Source of the DNA: Gammaproteobacteria bacterium
GTDB taxonomy: Bacteria > Pseudomonadota > Gammaproteobacteria > GCA-002705445 > GCA-002716945
Assembly (NCBI GenBank): GCA_002716945.1
Contig: PBCF01000002.1
Span: forward strand, 701,605 to 765,604
Direction of reading: 5' to 3'
DNA length: 64,000 nt
Numbering within the stretch: position 1 is the first letter of the stretch; each line of letters starts with the position of its first letter. Both the position numbers and the translations under genes were made by a program. The notes under the pieces were generated by a model. That model had not been told where the DNA came from. It did not search any database and saw only the letters and a list, made by a program, of their open reading frames with translations. Positions 1 through 10,825 of this stretch are shown one piece after another.

Positions 1-10
1 CTTCTTGCAT
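1..10 (-). CDS. 5' end (M-Q-E...) of a gene running off the left edge, downstream of ctaB; family not determinable from 3 codons
   Basis: Minus-strand ATG (complement of 'cat' at 8-10) 3 bp after the ctaB stop codon; only 10 nt visible. Confidence 0.3.
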
Positions 11-13
11 AAA

Positions 14-922
14 TCAATTCATATAATATATAAAATGATCAATGAGTAGTAATGCAAACAAAATTGCAAGATATGTTATTGAATATTTAAATAGATAAAT
101 TGCTTTTTCATCCGATTTTGTTACGAATAAAACGTATGATTCATAAACAAATTTAAGTCCAATTATAATTATACCAATCAAATAAAAAATATTACTCAAT
201 CCAAGTAAATATGGAAAAAGTGTTATGCAAAATAATAGTATTGAATATAATAAAATATGTAATCTTGTAAAATCACATCCATGCGTTACTGGTAACATTG
301 GTATTTTAGCTTTTTTGTATTCATTATATTTATAAACTGCTAAAGCCCAAAAATGTGGTGGTGTCCAAAGAAAAATTATCAAAAAAAGTAATAACGGGAA
401 AGAATCTATTTGATTTGTTATTGCAGTCCAACCCAATAGTGGTGGCATGGCACCAGCTATCCCTCCAATAACTATGTTTTGCGAAGTAAGATTTTTTAAA
501 TAAACTGAATATATCAGAGAATAAATAATAATAGTCAGGAATGTGAGTAATGCAGTCAACATATTCACGTACATTATTAGAATATAAATAGATGATATTG
601 AAAGACCAATAGAGAAATATATTGCATGGCTTGCTTTAATAGTGCCATGTACTAAAGGTCTATTTTTTGTTCTATCCATTATGCCATCAACTTTTTGGTC
701 TACCACCTGGTTAATTATTGCTGCTGCAGAAGCTGCAAGACCAATTCCAATACTTGAAATAAAAATCAAATAATAATTTATGTTCATGGAGGTATGAGCC
801 AATAACATACCAACAATAGCTGTGAACATGATTAACAAATTTACTCTTGGTTTAGTAAGAGATATGAACTCTTTTGTAAGATCATAAATATTATTTGAGT
901 TAAATATAGTAAGTTTAAGCAT
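14..922 (-). CDS. ctaB: Protoheme IX farnesyltransferase (heme O synthase)
   Basis: UbiA-type polytopic protein with TKPRVNLL, NQVVDQKVDGIMDRTKNRPL and WTPPHFWALA motifs; next to ctaA and cox genes. Confidence 0.96.
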   Translation of the reverse strand: MLKLTIFNSNNIYDLTKEFISLTKPRVNLLIMFTAIVGMLLAHTSMNINYYLIFISSIGIGLAASAAAIINQVVDQKVDGIMDRTKNRPLVHGTIKASHAIYFSIGLSISSIYILIMYVNMLTALLTFLTIIIYSLIYSVYLKNLTSQNIVIGGIAGAMPPLLGWTAITNQIDSFPLLLFLIIFLWTPPHFWALAVYKYNEYKKAKIPMLPVTHGCDFTRLHILLYSILLFCITLFPYLLGLSNIFYLIGIIIIGLKFVYESYVLFVTKSDEKAIYLFKYSITYLAILFALLLIDHFIYYMN

Positions 923-939
923 ATCCTTTAATTATAATA

Positions 940-1941
940 TCATTGTATACCCTTGTGTGTCGAATAATATAAGAGGGCTGATAATGATAATAATAATATT
1001 GCAGCATTGACTGTATGAAAAACTGCAATCATTAATGGTAAGCTATATACAACATTTGAGATACCTAATATTATTTGCAGAACAAAGATCGTAAGTATTA
1101 TTAAACCAATTTTTTGAAAAAATTTTTCACTCTGCATATAAAAGACATAAAAAAATAATATACCAAATAAAAAAGTGAGGACAAGCGCCCAAATTCTATG
1201 TATAAAATGTATGGTAATTTTATCATCATTGCTTAAAAATCCACCCTCATAATTTATATCTGGCAAGTTTGTTAACGTGAACGCTTTTATCATATTCATG
1301 TTTTCGGGCCACCATTTTCCTACACATTTTGGAAAATCTGTACATGCTAATGAAGCGTAATTTGTGCTTGTCCAACCACCCAAAAAAATTTGCGTAATTA
1401 ATCCTAAAATACATATAAGAGTGATTGTGATAAGTTTTAAATCATATCCATTTTTATTGATTTCAATAGGATAAAATTGCATACCATTCCAAAAAATTAA
1501 AACTGCAGTTAATATACCCATCATTAAATGTAATGTAACTATTGTTGGCTTAACTAATTCTGTAACTGTCCACATTCCTAATAAAGATTGTATGATAATT
1601 AAGATAACTAATAAGATAGGAATTAAATAAAATCTTGATTCGGAATGTTTGATACTTAAATATGATAATACAAATACATATATTCCAAGAACACCAGCAA
1701 AATATCTATGCAACATTTCCCTATATGCCTTACCTATATCAATATTCGCATTTGGATAAAGAGTATTAGCTTGATGTAATTCTAAATCAGTATCCGGCAC
1801 ACCTAAAATACCATAACAACCTGGCCAGTCCGGACACCCTAATCCAGCATCAGTTAATCTAACCCAAGCCCCTAATGAAATTACTGTTAAAGTAAAAATA
1901 ACTCCAAAAAAACTTAGGTACGCTAGAGTATTCTTTTCCAT
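940..1941 (-). CDS. ctaA: Heme A synthase (COX15/CtaA)
   Basis: GAWVRLTDAGLGCPDWPGCYG motif, multiple TM segments, HR/HTVNA motifs. Confidence 0.95.
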   Translation of the reverse strand: MEKNTLAYLSFFGVIFTLTVISLGAWVRLTDAGLGCPDWPGCYGILGVPDTDLELHQANTLYPNANIDIGKAYREMLHRYFAGVLGIYVFVLSYLSIKHSESRFYLIPILLVILIIIQSLLGMWTVTELVKPTIVTLHLMMGILTAVLIFWNGMQFYPIEINKNGYDLKLITITLICILGLITQIFLGGWTSTNYASLACTDFPKCVGKWWPENMNMIKAFTLTNLPDINYEGGFLSNDDKITIHFIHRIWALVLTFLFGILFFYVFYMQSEKFFQKIGLIILTIFVLQIILGISNVVYSLPLMIAVFHTVNAAILLLSLSALLYYSTHKGIQ

Positions 1942-1943
1942 GA

Positions 1944-2537
1944 TTAACCAATCCTAGAATGTTTCAATAATTTTTTTAAATCTTTCAGTAATTGTTTTCC
2001 ATTAAACTGACTTGGCCACATGAGTATAACGTTACCTAAAGGATCTACAAGAAAGATTTTTCTCGTATTTGTAAATTCCTTTAGTTTTAAAATAAAGTTA
2101 GTTTCTTGATCTATATTTGCCTCTAATCTTATAAGATCAGGATAGTTTTCTAATAAAAAATGCATTGTATTGAACCAGTTGTTTGAGCTTTTAGTATTAT
2201 CTGTTATGTAAGATCGTTGAACTCTATGAATATCTTTACCTAGTGCTGTGTGGATCTGCTTCAAAAGATAAATATCCTCTTTACATATACTATTACAAGA
2301 TAGATCGTTATTAAAATATAGTATCGTCCATTTTTTATCTAATGTTTTTATCTCGGTTGATTTAGAGGAACCAATAATTTTAAAATTATTAGTATTAATA
2401 GGGGGACTAATAATTTTTCCATAATTAGATGTGCCTAAATTTTCATTAATTCCTGATTGTAGAATAAAATATGCTGTTAAAAATGGAATTGAAAAAATCA
2501 AAATGATTATGATTAAATAATTTTTATTTTTATTCAT
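1944..2537 (-). CDS. SCO-like, membrane-anchored thioredoxin-fold cytochrome oxidase assembly protein
   Basis: N-terminal TM, WTILYFNNDLSCNSIC (CxxxC) motif, position between ctaA and SURF1. Confidence 0.7.
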   Translation of the reverse strand: MNKNKNYLIIIILIFSIPFLTAYFILQSGINENLGTSNYGKIISPPINTNNFKIIGSSKSTEIKTLDKKWTILYFNNDLSCNSICKEDIYLLKQIHTALGKDIHRVQRSYITDNTKSSNNWFNTMHFLLENYPDLIRLEANIDQETNFILKLKEFTNTRKIFLVDPLGNVILMWPSQFNGKQLLKDLKKLLKHSRIG

Positions 2538-3180
2538 CTTTATTCCTCTTTAAAAGCTTGAACGCAAAAATAAGAGCTATAATGGAAAAAAGAAACCATT
2601 GACCAGCATACATATAATGTTTTAATTCAGGGTTTTTTTTATATACTTTTTTTCTAATATATGAATTATTTTGATTTTCATTCATCATTAAAATATAAGG
2701 CATTACAGTTTGATTAAGTAATTTTTCTATAGAATCAAAATCAATATTTTGTATTATAAGAATATCATCTTGAGTATAAGTATCGGAACTAAGTTCATAT
2801 GTTTTATTATAATAATATATGTATCCTACTATAGATTGTTTTTGGTTAATAATATCAATATTGGGTACTATCTGACGATAATTATTATCAACCCAACCTC
2901 TATTAACTAGAATAATTTTATCTTTAACTTTAAAAGGTGTAATAATTTCAAAACCTGGTTTTCTGTTCACAACAACATTATCCAACAAAAATTGTGGCTT
3001 ATTCAGAAATTTACCTAAAATTTCTACTTTAGTAAAATTATTAAAATTGGTATCTAAATTCTCTATCTTAATTTCTTTTTGTTTTAATGACTGTGCAAAA
3101 TTCTCATATATCTCAGATTTTTCTTTTCCTCTTTCAATTTGCCAAAATGACAACATTAAGCAAGTGATAATTATTATCAA
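2530..3180 (-). CDS. SURF1 family cytochrome oxidase assembly protein
   Basis: FWQIERGKEK, NRGWV, ...YMYAGQWFLFSIIAL motifs and synteny. Confidence 0.88.
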   Translation of the reverse strand: MIIIITCLMLSFWQIERGKEKSEIYENFAQSLKQKEIKIENLDTNFNNFTKVEILGKFLNKPQFLLDNVVVNRKPGFEIITPFKVKDKIILVNRGWVDNNYRQIVPNIDIINQKQSIVGYIYYYNKTYELSSDTYTQDDILIIQNIDFDSIEKLLNQTVMPYILMMNENQNNSYIRKKVYKKNPELKHYMYAGQWFLFSIIALIFAFKLLKRNKDE

Positions 3181-3254
3181 AAAAAATAAAAATTTAATAG
3201 TGTTAATAACAGATCTTTTGTATGCTGATTTAATAATAAATACTACCTCTTTTT

Positions 3255-3467
3255 ATGAAATATATAATATTAACTTTATTAATACTCATAGTATATAACC
3301 TTATAGCGGGTTTTGTTTATATTATGAAGGACAAGTCTTCTTCTTCTAGAGGTTTTTATTCTTTAAGAACAAGAATAATTTTATCACTACTATTATTCGT
3401 ACTTTTAATCGTTAGTTATTATTTTGATCTTATTCAACCTCATTCAGTCAATGATTATAACCAATAA
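3255..3467 (+). CDS. Small twin-transmembrane protein, DUF2909-like
   Basis: 70 aa, two hydrophobic helices, SRGFYSLRTRIILSLLLF; lies between cox3 and SURF1 on the opposite strand. Confidence 0.65.
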   Translation: MKYIILTLLILIVYNLIAGFVYIMKDKSSSSRGFYSLRTRIILSLLLFVLLIVSYYFDLIQPHSVNDYNQ

Positions 3468-4309
3468 ACAAATACAAAAAGTCCCAACCAAACAACGTCA
3501 ACAAAATGCCAATACCATGCAACAGCCTCAAACCCAAAATGATTTTGATTAGTAAAATGACCATTAATACATCTAAATAAAATAACGGTCAACATGATAG
3601 CACCTAGTGTGACATGAAAGCCATGAAATCCAGTAAGCATATAAAAAGTTGACCCATAAATACCGGTTGTGAGTTTTAAGTTTAAATCAGAATATGCATG
3701 CATATATTCATATGCTTGAAAACCAACAAATATAAATCCTAATAATACTGTAGCTATTAATCCTAGTATAAGTTGGTTTCTTTTGGCTTCCTTAAGTCCA
3801 TGATGAGCCCAAGTAACTGTTAATCCGCTTGTTAATAAAATCAGTGTATTTAAAGCAGGTATACCACCAGCTTTCATGTGAATAAAATCACCACCATAAT
3901 TTGCTGGTCCATTTGATGGCCAAACATTTTCAAATTGGGGCCACAATACAATATTAGTCGACACTTTAGCTCCATCACCTCCTAACCAAGGTAATGATAA
4001 TTCACGCGCATAATATAAAGCTCCAAAGAAAGCAGCAAAAAACATAACCTCAGAAAATATAAACCATGCCATACCCCATCTAAATGACATGTCTACTTGA
4101 GCATTATATATTCCAGATTCACTCTCTTTTATTACATAAGAAAACCAACCATAAATCATAACCATTAGCAGTGCTAATCCTGTAAACATTAAAGTTAAAT
4201 CTGATTCATCATTTAAATAATTAGATAATCCAACAAATAAAATAATTAAAGCTACAGTTGATAAAAAAGGCCACTTTGTTTCATGAGGTATATAGTATGA
4301 ACCACTCAT
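3455..4309 (-). CDS. ctaE: Cytochrome c oxidase subunit III
   Basis: GMAWFIFSEVMFFAAFFGA, TGFHGFHVTLGA, WYWHFVDVVWLGLF motifs. Confidence 0.97.
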   Translation of the reverse strand: MSGSYYIPHETKWPFLSTVALIILFVGLSNYLNDESDLTLMFTGLALLMVMIYGWFSYVIKESESGIYNAQVDMSFRWGMAWFIFSEVMFFAAFFGALYYARELSLPWLGGDGAKVSTNIVLWPQFENVWPSNGPANYGGDFIHMKAGGIPALNTLILLTSGLTVTWAHHGLKEAKRNQLILGLIATVLLGFIFVGFQAYEYMHAYSDLNLKLTTGIYGSTFYMLTGFHGFHVTLGAIMLTVILFRCINGHFTNQNHFGFEAVAWYWHFVDVVWLGLFVFVYWL

Positions 4310-4848
4310 TTTAAACTCACTTTTTTATTTATATTTTTTTCTGTTATATCGAACATTGTGTAAGACAGAATTAATGAATCAGCATCATTAGGAATTTCTG
4401 TATCAATCATGAATTGAACTCCTAGCTCTTTTGTTTCGTTTGATTTAATTTCTTGATGATTAAAGCAAAAACATTCTATCTTTCTAAAATATTGTGACAT
4501 TTCGCCTGGAACTACACTTGGACTTGCAGTTGTTATCATGTTTGTTTTGGATGTATTGGTTATTAAGTATTTTGTATTGTATATTTTTCCAATCTGGACT
4601 GTCATTTCTTTTTCTATAGGATAAAACTTAACAGGAGCCGATTGCGCAACGTTAGACACAAATTTAATTTTTATAAATCTTTCAGATGGCTCTTCTATAA
4701 CTATAGCTTTTACTTTATTTGTTTTACCATTTAATCCAGTTATATCACAAAATAAATCGTATAAAGGAACAAGCATATATGAAAATGAAAACATAAAAAT
4801 TGTAAATGCTACTAATATATAATATGTTTTTTTAGTTTTAGTGTTCAT
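4306..4848 (-). CDS. ctaG: Cytochrome c oxidase assembly protein CtaG (Cox11)
   Basis: N-terminal [23 protein letters not shown] copper-site motif. Confidence 0.94.
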   Translation of the reverse strand: MNTKTKKTYYILVAFTIFMFSFSYMLVPLYDLFCDITGLNGKTNKVKAIVIEEPSERFIKIKFVSNVAQSAPVKFYPIEKEMTVQIGKIYNTKYLITNTSKTNMITTASPSVVPGEMSQYFRKIECFCFNHQEIKSNETKELGVQFMIDTEIPNDADSLILSYTMFDITEKNINKKVSLK

Positions 4849-6413
4849 TCTACTTTAGGTGGTGTTTCAAATGAGTGGTAAGGAGGCGGAGACGATAATG
4901 TCCATTCTAATCCTTGAGCTCCATCCCATGCTTTTTCTCCCACAGTTACATCATCTTTTAAAGCTTTGTACAGAATATATAAAAATAAAACCTGTGCAAA
5001 ACCAAATCCAAAAGCACCAACTGATGCAATGGCGTTAAAATCTGTAAATTGAACTGCATAGTCTGGTATTCTTCTAGGCATGCCTGCTAGTCCAACAAAA
5101 TGCATTGGAAAAAATGTTACATTAACAAATATTGTGGTTAGCCAAAAATGAATTTTACCTAAAAATTCATCGTACATTTTTCCAGTCCATTTTGGAAGCC
5201 AATAATAAACTGCTGCAATGATTGCAAAAATAGCACCTGGAACTAATACGTAATGAAAATGAGCTACTACAAAATATGTATCATGATATTGAAAATCAGC
5301 AGGAACGATTGCTAACATTAATCCTGATAGACCGCCGATAGTAAATAAAACTATAAATGCAATTGAAAACAACATTGGGGTTTCAAAAGTCATAGAGCCT
5401 CTCCACATAGTTGCTACCCAATTAAAAACTTTAACTCCAGTAGGAACAGCAATTAACATTGTTGCAAACATAAAAAATAATTCCCCAGCTAAAGGCATAC
5501 CTACAGTAAACATATGATGAGCCCAAACAATAAATGAGAGAAGAGCAATTGAGGCTGTTGCATAAACCATAGAATCATATCCAAATAATGGCTTTCTAGA
5601 AAATGTTGGAAGAATTGTCGAAATAATACCAAATGCCGGAAGTATTAAAATATAAACTTCTGGATGCCCAAAAAACCAAAATATATGCTGAAACAATACA
5701 GGATCACCCCCGCCTGAAGCTGTAAAAAAGCTTGTTCCAAAAAATCTATCAGTTAATAACATTGTTATAGCGCCTGCTAATACTGGCATAGCTGCAATTA
5801 ATAAAAAAGCTGTTATTAGCCAAGTCCAAACAAACATAGGCATTTTCATTAATGTCATGCCGGGTGCTCTCATATTTAATATAGTAGCAATAATATTTAT
5901 TGCTCCTAGAATTGATGACAATCCAAGTAAATGAATTGAAAATATAACAAAGGGCATTGAATTTCCACCTTGAAGTGATAATGGCGGATATAATGTCCAT
6001 CCTGCTGCTGGACCTCCACCTTCAAAAAATAAAGTACTTATCATCATTGTAAATGCAAATGGTAGAATCCAAAAACTCCAGTTATTTAATCTAGGTAAAG
6101 CCATGTCTGGAGCTCCAATCATTAAAGGGACTTGCCAATTAGCTAGTCCAACAAAAGCTGGCATAACAGCACCAAATATCATAATTAAGGCATGCATTGT
6201 TGTCATTTGATTAAAAAAACCTGGAACAACTAATTGTAAACCTGGTTCAAATAACTCTGCTCTAATGACTAACGCCATCAGCCCACCAATAAAAAACATC
6301 AACAAACTAAAAAATAGGTATAGTGTTCCAATATCTTTATGGTTTGTAGTTGTAATCCAACGCATAATACCGCTTGGTTGATGATGTTCGGCATGCTCTA
6401 AATTTGCACTCAC
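4845..6413 (-). CDS. ctaD: Cytochrome c oxidase subunit I
   Basis: Heme-copper oxidase motifs [39 protein letters not shown]. Confidence 0.99.
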   Translation of the reverse strand: MSANLEHAEHHQPSGIMRWITTTNHKDIGTLYLFFSLLMFFIGGLMALVIRAELFEPGLQLVVPGFFNQMTTMHALIMIFGAVMPAFVGLANWQVPLMIGAPDMALPRLNNWSFWILPFAFTMMISTLFFEGGGPAAGWTLYPPLSLQGGNSMPFVIFSIHLLGLSSILGAINIIATILNMRAPGMTLMKMPMFVWTWLITAFLLIAAMPVLAGAITMLLTDRFFGTSFFTASGGGDPVLFQHIFWFFGHPEVYILILPAFGIISTILPTFSRKPLFGYDSMVYATASIALLSFIVWAHHMFTVGMPLAGELFFMFATMLIAVPTGVKVFNWVATMWRGSMTFETPMLFSIAFIVLFTIGGLSGLMLAIVPADFQYHDTYFVVAHFHYVLVPGAIFAIIAAVYYWLPKWTGKMYDEFLGKIHFWLTTIFVNVTFFPMHFVGLAGMPRRIPDYAVQFTDFNAIASVGAFGFGFAQVLFLYILYKALKDDVTVGEKAWDGAQGLEWTLSSPPPYHSFETPPKVE

Positions 6414-6421
6414 GATATCTC

Positions 6422-7225
6422 CTAATTCTCTTTTGTTGCTATTCTGTTATCTTTTTGAATTGAAACCCATTTATGATATTCAGATTTTGGTACAGCTTTT
6501 ACTACAATAGGCATAAACGCATGATCCTTTCCACACAGTTCAGCACATTGCCCTCTATAGATACCTGGCTCTTTGATATCGATCCACATCTCATTTATAT
6601 AACCTGGGATTGCGTCTTTTTTTCCACCAAGCTCAGGTACCCACCAAGCATGTAATACATCGCTTGCCGTTAATAAAATTCTAATCTTAGTATTAGTTGG
6701 AAGAACTACTGGGTTATCAACATTTCTTAAATAATGTTCAACTTTGTTGACATCTATTGATGAATTTAGACGTCTAGCTTTATTACTGTCTTTATCAATT
6801 TTACTAAAAAAAGCTATGTCATCTTCAAGATATTCATATTTCCACATCCATTGATAACCAGTTACTTTTAATGTAATTTCTGAATTTCTTGTGTCCTCCA
6901 TCATGATTAAGGTTTTTGTAGCTGGTATAGCCATACCAATCAATATTAAAAATGGTATTACAGTCCAAATAATTTCAACTTTGGTACTTTCATGAAATGT
7001 TGCTGCTTGATATCCTTTTGATTTTCTATGATGAATTATCGAATAGAGCATGACACCAAAAACAAGTATTCCTATAACAACAGTTATATAAAAAATCAGC
7101 ATATGTAAATCGTAGGCCGCTATACTTGTGGGAGTAACTCCCCTTGGCATATTGGTTTCCCAATCTGCTACTACTACTGCCGGCATAAGTGTTGATAACA
7201 ACACAAATATAATTATTTTCATCAA
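6422..7225 (-). CDS. ctaC: Cytochrome c oxidase subunit II
   Basis: CuA site [28 protein letters not shown]; signal peptide plus TM hairpin. Confidence 0.98.
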   Translation of the reverse strand: MMKIIIFVLLSTLMPAVVVADWETNMPRGVTPTSIAAYDLHMLIFYITVVIGILVFGVMLYSIIHHRKSKGYQAATFHESTKVEIIWTVIPFLILIGMAIPATKTLIMMEDTRNSEITLKVTGYQWMWKYEYLEDDIAFFSKIDKDSNKARRLNSSIDVNKVEHYLRNVDNPVVLPTNTKIRILLTASDVLHAWWVPELGGKKDAIPGYINEMWIDIKEPGIYRGQCAELCGKDHAFMPIVVKAVPKSEYHKWVSIQKDNRIATKEN

Positions 7226-7338
7226 TCGTCCTTAATCAAAGTATAAAATATGGATTATTTCCTTATTTTCTACATGTTTACGTAAGTGTATTTTAACAAA
7301 ATATTAGTATTTATGGAATTTCTAATTTACTAAAATTT

Positions 7339-8166
7339 TTAGATTTCTTTGATTGGTATTATCTTATCTGATTCTGGGTTTTTTATTTTATTTTTTTTCC
7401 ATGCAGTTGCATAGATAAGTTCGTAGGTAATTGGAAATATATCTTTATAATCATTATTTTTATAAAATTTTCTATACTTTTCTTTGATTTTCATATTTGA
7501 TTTTCTTGTTTTATCTTTTAATAAGACATTTGATCCAGTTTCACGTAGTGAATTTATAGCGGTATTTAAATTTGGATATTCTAATTTAATTTTTTCAACG
7601 TCAACTACCGGATCCTCATATCCTTGAGATAAAAGCATATCTCCATAAATATGCATATCCAAAAAATCGTTAACATGTTGCTCGTTATCAATTTCTTTAA
7701 ATATGTTATTTAATTCTATTAGAGTATCAGGCCCAACAGTTGTAAATATCAATAACCCTTTTTCATTAAGTATTTTTATTATTGTGGATAAAAGTTTATC
7801 AATATCTTTACACCAATGAAATGTAAAACTTGATAACACAAAATCAAAACTCGAATCTTTAAAAGGTAAGTCCTCTGCATCAGCAACTAAGTGTAAAAGA
7901 TTTGGATATTTTTTTTTAGAAATATTTAACATTTGAGATGATAGATCTAAACATATTATTTCAGATTGCGGAAAAATAATTTTTAACTTATTTGACAAGT
8001 AACCGGTTCCGGATCCTATATCTAAAATTTTCTTCGGATTAATTTTTATCATTTTAATTCTATCTATCAATCTATCGGCAACTTCTCTTTGTATGATAGA
8101 ATATTCATCATATTTTTTTGCTCTTTTATTAAATGATTTTAATATTTTTTGTTTATAATCTTCCAT
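7339..8166 (-). CDS. bioC: Malonyl-ACP O-methyltransferase BioC
   Basis: SAM-binding ILDIGSGTGYLS, starts FNKRAKKYDEYSIIQREVADRL; adjacent to a BioH-like hydrolase. Confidence 0.85.
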   Translation of the reverse strand: MEDYKQKILKSFNKRAKKYDEYSIIQREVADRLIDRIKMIKINPKKILDIGSGTGYLSNKLKIIFPQSEIICLDLSSQMLNISKKKYPNLLHLVADAEDLPFKDSSFDFVLSSFTFHWCKDIDKLLSTIIKILNEKGLLIFTTVGPDTLIELNNIFKEIDNEQHVNDFLDMHIYGDMLLSQGYEDPVVDVEKIKLEYPNLNTAINSLRETGSNVLLKDKTRKSNMKIKEKYRKFYKNNDYKDIFPITYELIYATAWKKNKIKNPESDKIIPIKEI

Positions 8167-8167
8167 A

Positions 8168-8836
8168 CTACATATTTAAGAAATTAGTTATTACAGTATA
8201 CAATTCTTTTTTATGTGAAATGAATGGTATATGAGGTGCTTTTTTTAATAAATATCCATCTATATTTTTATTTGGCGTTATATAATCATTCTGGCTTATT
8301 ATATTTATTTCTTTTTTTGGCTTAGTGTATTCCTTGTGTAATTCAATATAACTATCTAAGTGATTTAATAATATTTTGTTCTCAGGAAATGCATTAATAG
8401 AAAAATTATCTATTATGGATTGGTACTCTTGTTTAGAGTTAAAAGAACCTTTAATACATTCAAAGATAAATTTTTTTATCGTTTGGTTTCTTGATGATTC
8501 TAAATTCTTTTTTAATTTTTCTATTGCTGTTATATCTAAATTATACACTGGATTAATATATATAACTTTATTTATACATTTGTGATTTTTTAGTAAAGGT
8601 GAGGATGTTAATACATTACCAAAAGAAAATGTAATTAAACAAGTATTGTCGTTAGTTTTAGAAAAAATACCTTCGCAGTAAGTTTTAAAATCTTGAGTAT
8701 TATTAATGTTCTTCCCATAACCCGGTAAGTCTATTTTAGTGACATTATAATTTTGTTTTAATAAATCATCTATCCCAAACCATATTCTACTATCAAATAA
8801 CCAACCGTGTATGAATATAATGTTGCAGGTTTTCAT
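8168..8836 (-). CDS. Short divergent alpha/beta hydrolase, candidate BioH (pimeloyl-ACP methyl ester esterase)
   Basis: FIHGWLFDSRIW, nucleophile-like TFSFG, SQND and KAPHIPF candidate acid/His; pairs with bioC. Confidence 0.65.
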   Translation of the reverse strand: MKTCNIIFIHGWLFDSRIWFGIDDLLKQNYNVTKIDLPGYGKNINNTQDFKTYCEGIFSKTNDNTCLITFSFGNVLTSSPLLKNHKCINKVIYINPVYNLDITAIEKLKKNLESSRNQTIKKFIFECIKGSFNSKQEYQSIIDNFSINAFPENKILLNHLDSYIELHKEYTKPKKEINIISQNDYITPNKNIDGYLLKKAPHIPFISHKKELYTVITNFLNM

Positions 8837-8888
8837 TTATAACTTATTATAACTTTAATTGAAGTGCTATTAATTATATATTACATAA

Positions 8889-9521
8889 ATGGAATCGTTT
8901 GTATATTTTTTCATAACTATTAAGCACCTTGGTTTAAACCATGGTTATCAAGAGATTTTTATTGTGTTAATTATTCTGTATATGATTGGATCAATACCAT
9001 TCTCTATAATAATTAGCAAAGTAATAGGACTTGAAGATCCCAGAAATTACGGTTCAGAAAATCCCGGCGCAACAAATGTGATGAGAAGTGGAAATAAAAT
9101 TGCTGCTATATCTACATTAGTTGGAGATTTTTTCAAAGGTTATATTCCAATATATTACTTATATAACCATCATGCATATACGTTGGAAGATGTGTGGATT
9201 CTATCATTCATAATTATTCTTGGTCACATATATTCTATTTTTCTGAGTTTTCATGGCGGTAAAGGTGTTGCAACATCTCTAGGAGTAATACTTGCTATAG
9301 ATTTTAATATTGGTTGTTTGTTATTAATTACATGGATAGCTGTTTTTTACATAACAAGGATATCAGGTCTCTCAGCATTAATATCATTTCTAGTTTTTCC
9401 ATTTTTTATAAATAATATTCTTGGATCTCATCTTCTATCTTTTGCAATATTAAATACTATTTTGATTTTTGCTTCACATAGAAAAAATATTTCTGAATTT
9501 TTAATATCGCTAAAGAGATAA
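8889..9521 (+). CDS. plsY: Glycerol-3-phosphate acyltransferase PlsY
   Basis: GSENPGATNVMR, GDFFKGYIPIYY, GGKGVATSLGV motifs. Confidence 0.93.
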   Translation: MESFVYFFITIKHLGLNHGYQEIFIVLIILYMIGSIPFSIIISKVIGLEDPRNYGSENPGATNVMRSGNKIAAISTLVGDFFKGYIPIYYLYNHHAYTLEDVWILSFIIILGHIYSIFLSFHGGKGVATSLGVILAIDFNIGCLLLITWIAVFYITRISGLSALISFLVFPFFINNILGSHLLSFAILNTILIFASHRKNISEFLISLKR

Positions 9522-10505
9522 AGAAGGGTTTGGTTGGACGTATAGAGAATTATCATATTCACCTTTTTTAAATTTCAAATTACCCAAATATGCTATCATT
9601 GCCCCATTATCAGTGCTGAATGATAGATTTGGAAAATGAATGAAAATATCATTATTTTTTTCATTATTAAATCTTTCTCTCAATCTTTTATTTGCACTAA
9701 CACCACCTGAGATAACAATATTTTTAATGCTATTTTCATTTGCAGCTCGTAATGTTTTTGTTATGAGTACATCTGAAATTGAGTTTTCAAATTCTAAAGA
9801 TATCTCAGAAATGACTTTATCATTTAACTGTAATTTTTTTATTTGATTAATAACATGTGTTTTCAATCCACTAAAACTAAAATTATAATCATTAGAATTA
9901 ATCATTGGTCTTGGAAATTTAAATGGAGTTTTCTCTATTTTAGACGAAAATTTTGAAATCTCTGGCCCACCAGGATAATTCAATCCTAAGTTTCTAGCTA
10001 CTTTATCAAATACCTCTCCCACTGAATCGTCTAATGTTTGACCTAGAATTTTATGTTGTAGTTTAGAATTTATTGAAGATAGTATTGTATGGCCTCCTGA
10101 TACCAATAAAGATAAAAATGGTGGTTTTAGTTTTTTTTCTGTGATCATAGGAGAAAAAATATGTGCCTCTAAATGATTAATTTCAATTGATTTGATATTT
10201 AAGGACCATGCTAATGTTTTAGCAAATGTTGCACCAGTTAATAGTGGTCCCATTAAACCTGGGCCGTTTGTATAAGCTATTAATTTAATATCTTTTAATG
10301 ATAACTGATTTTTAGATAATAATTCATTTAATAAAGGTATGAATTTTGAGACATGATCTCTGGATGCTAACTCAGGTACTACTCCTCCAAAATTAGCATG
10401 TATGTGTTTTTGCGAAGAAACTATGTGCTCCATCAAGCCCTTATCCTCGTCAAAAACCGCTAATCCTGTATCATCACATGATGATTCAATACCTAAAACA
10501 ACCAA
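9510..10505 (-). CDS. tsaD: tRNA N6-adenosine threonylcarbamoyltransferase TsaD; supplied ORF (to 10607) over-extended, likely TTG start at 10505
   Basis: VVLGIESSCDDTGLAV, NHLEAHI, SGGHT motifs; minus strand reads AAAGGAGTTTAAATTGGTTGTT, a clear Shine-Dalgarno before TTG. Confidence 0.93.
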   Translation of the reverse strand: MVVLGIESSCDDTGLAVFDEDKGLMEHIVSSQKHIHANFGGVVPELASRDHVSKFIPLLNELLSKNQLSLKDIKLIAYTNGPGLMGPLLTGATFAKTLAWSLNIKSIEINHLEAHIFSPMITEKKLKPPFLSLLVSGGHTILSSINSKLQHKILGQTLDDSVGEVFDKVARNLGLNYPGGPEISKFSSKIEKTPFKFPRPMINSNDYNFSFSGLKTHVINQIKKLQLNDKVISEISLEFENSISDVLITKTLRAANENSIKNIVISGGVSANKRLRERFNNEKNNDIFIHFPNLSFSTDNGAMIAYLGNLKFKKGEYDNSLYVQPNPSLSL

Positions 10506-10592
10506 TTTAAACTCCTTTAATATGATAAATCTTATTGCTTTATTACAATAATCAAGTAATATTACGCCATCAACAATAATTTTATATTTTTT

Positions 10593-10817
10593 ATGCCAAG
10601 TGTACAAATAAGAGATAATGAACCTTTTGAAATCGCCTTAAGAAGATTCAAAAGAGGTTGCGAGAAAGCGGGAATATTAACAGAAACTCGTAGAAGAGAA
10701 TTTTATGAAAAACCTACAGCTATGAGAAAAAGAAAACTTGCAGCTGCAACAAAAAGACATAAACGCAAAGTTAGTATGTCCTCAATAAGTAGAAAACCGC
10801 CTTATAAAAAATTTTAA
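10593..10817 (+). CDS. rpsU: 30S ribosomal protein bS21
   Basis: [42 protein letters not shown]...KRHKRK. Confidence 0.97.
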   Translation: MPSVQIRDNEPFEIALRRFKRGCEKAGILTETRRREFYEKPTAMRKRKLAAATKRHKRKVSMSSISRKPPYKKF

Positions 10818-10825
10818 TTTATTGA

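Noticed and set aside
3047-3298. 83-aa plus ORF across the SURF1 5' region
   Set aside because: Antisense to SURF1 and overlapping the DUF2909-like gene; low-complexity sequence with no family match.
7278-7285. TTACGTAA palindrome upstream of ctaC
   Set aside because: Only 8 bp with no symmetric extension; expected by chance in AT-rich DNA.
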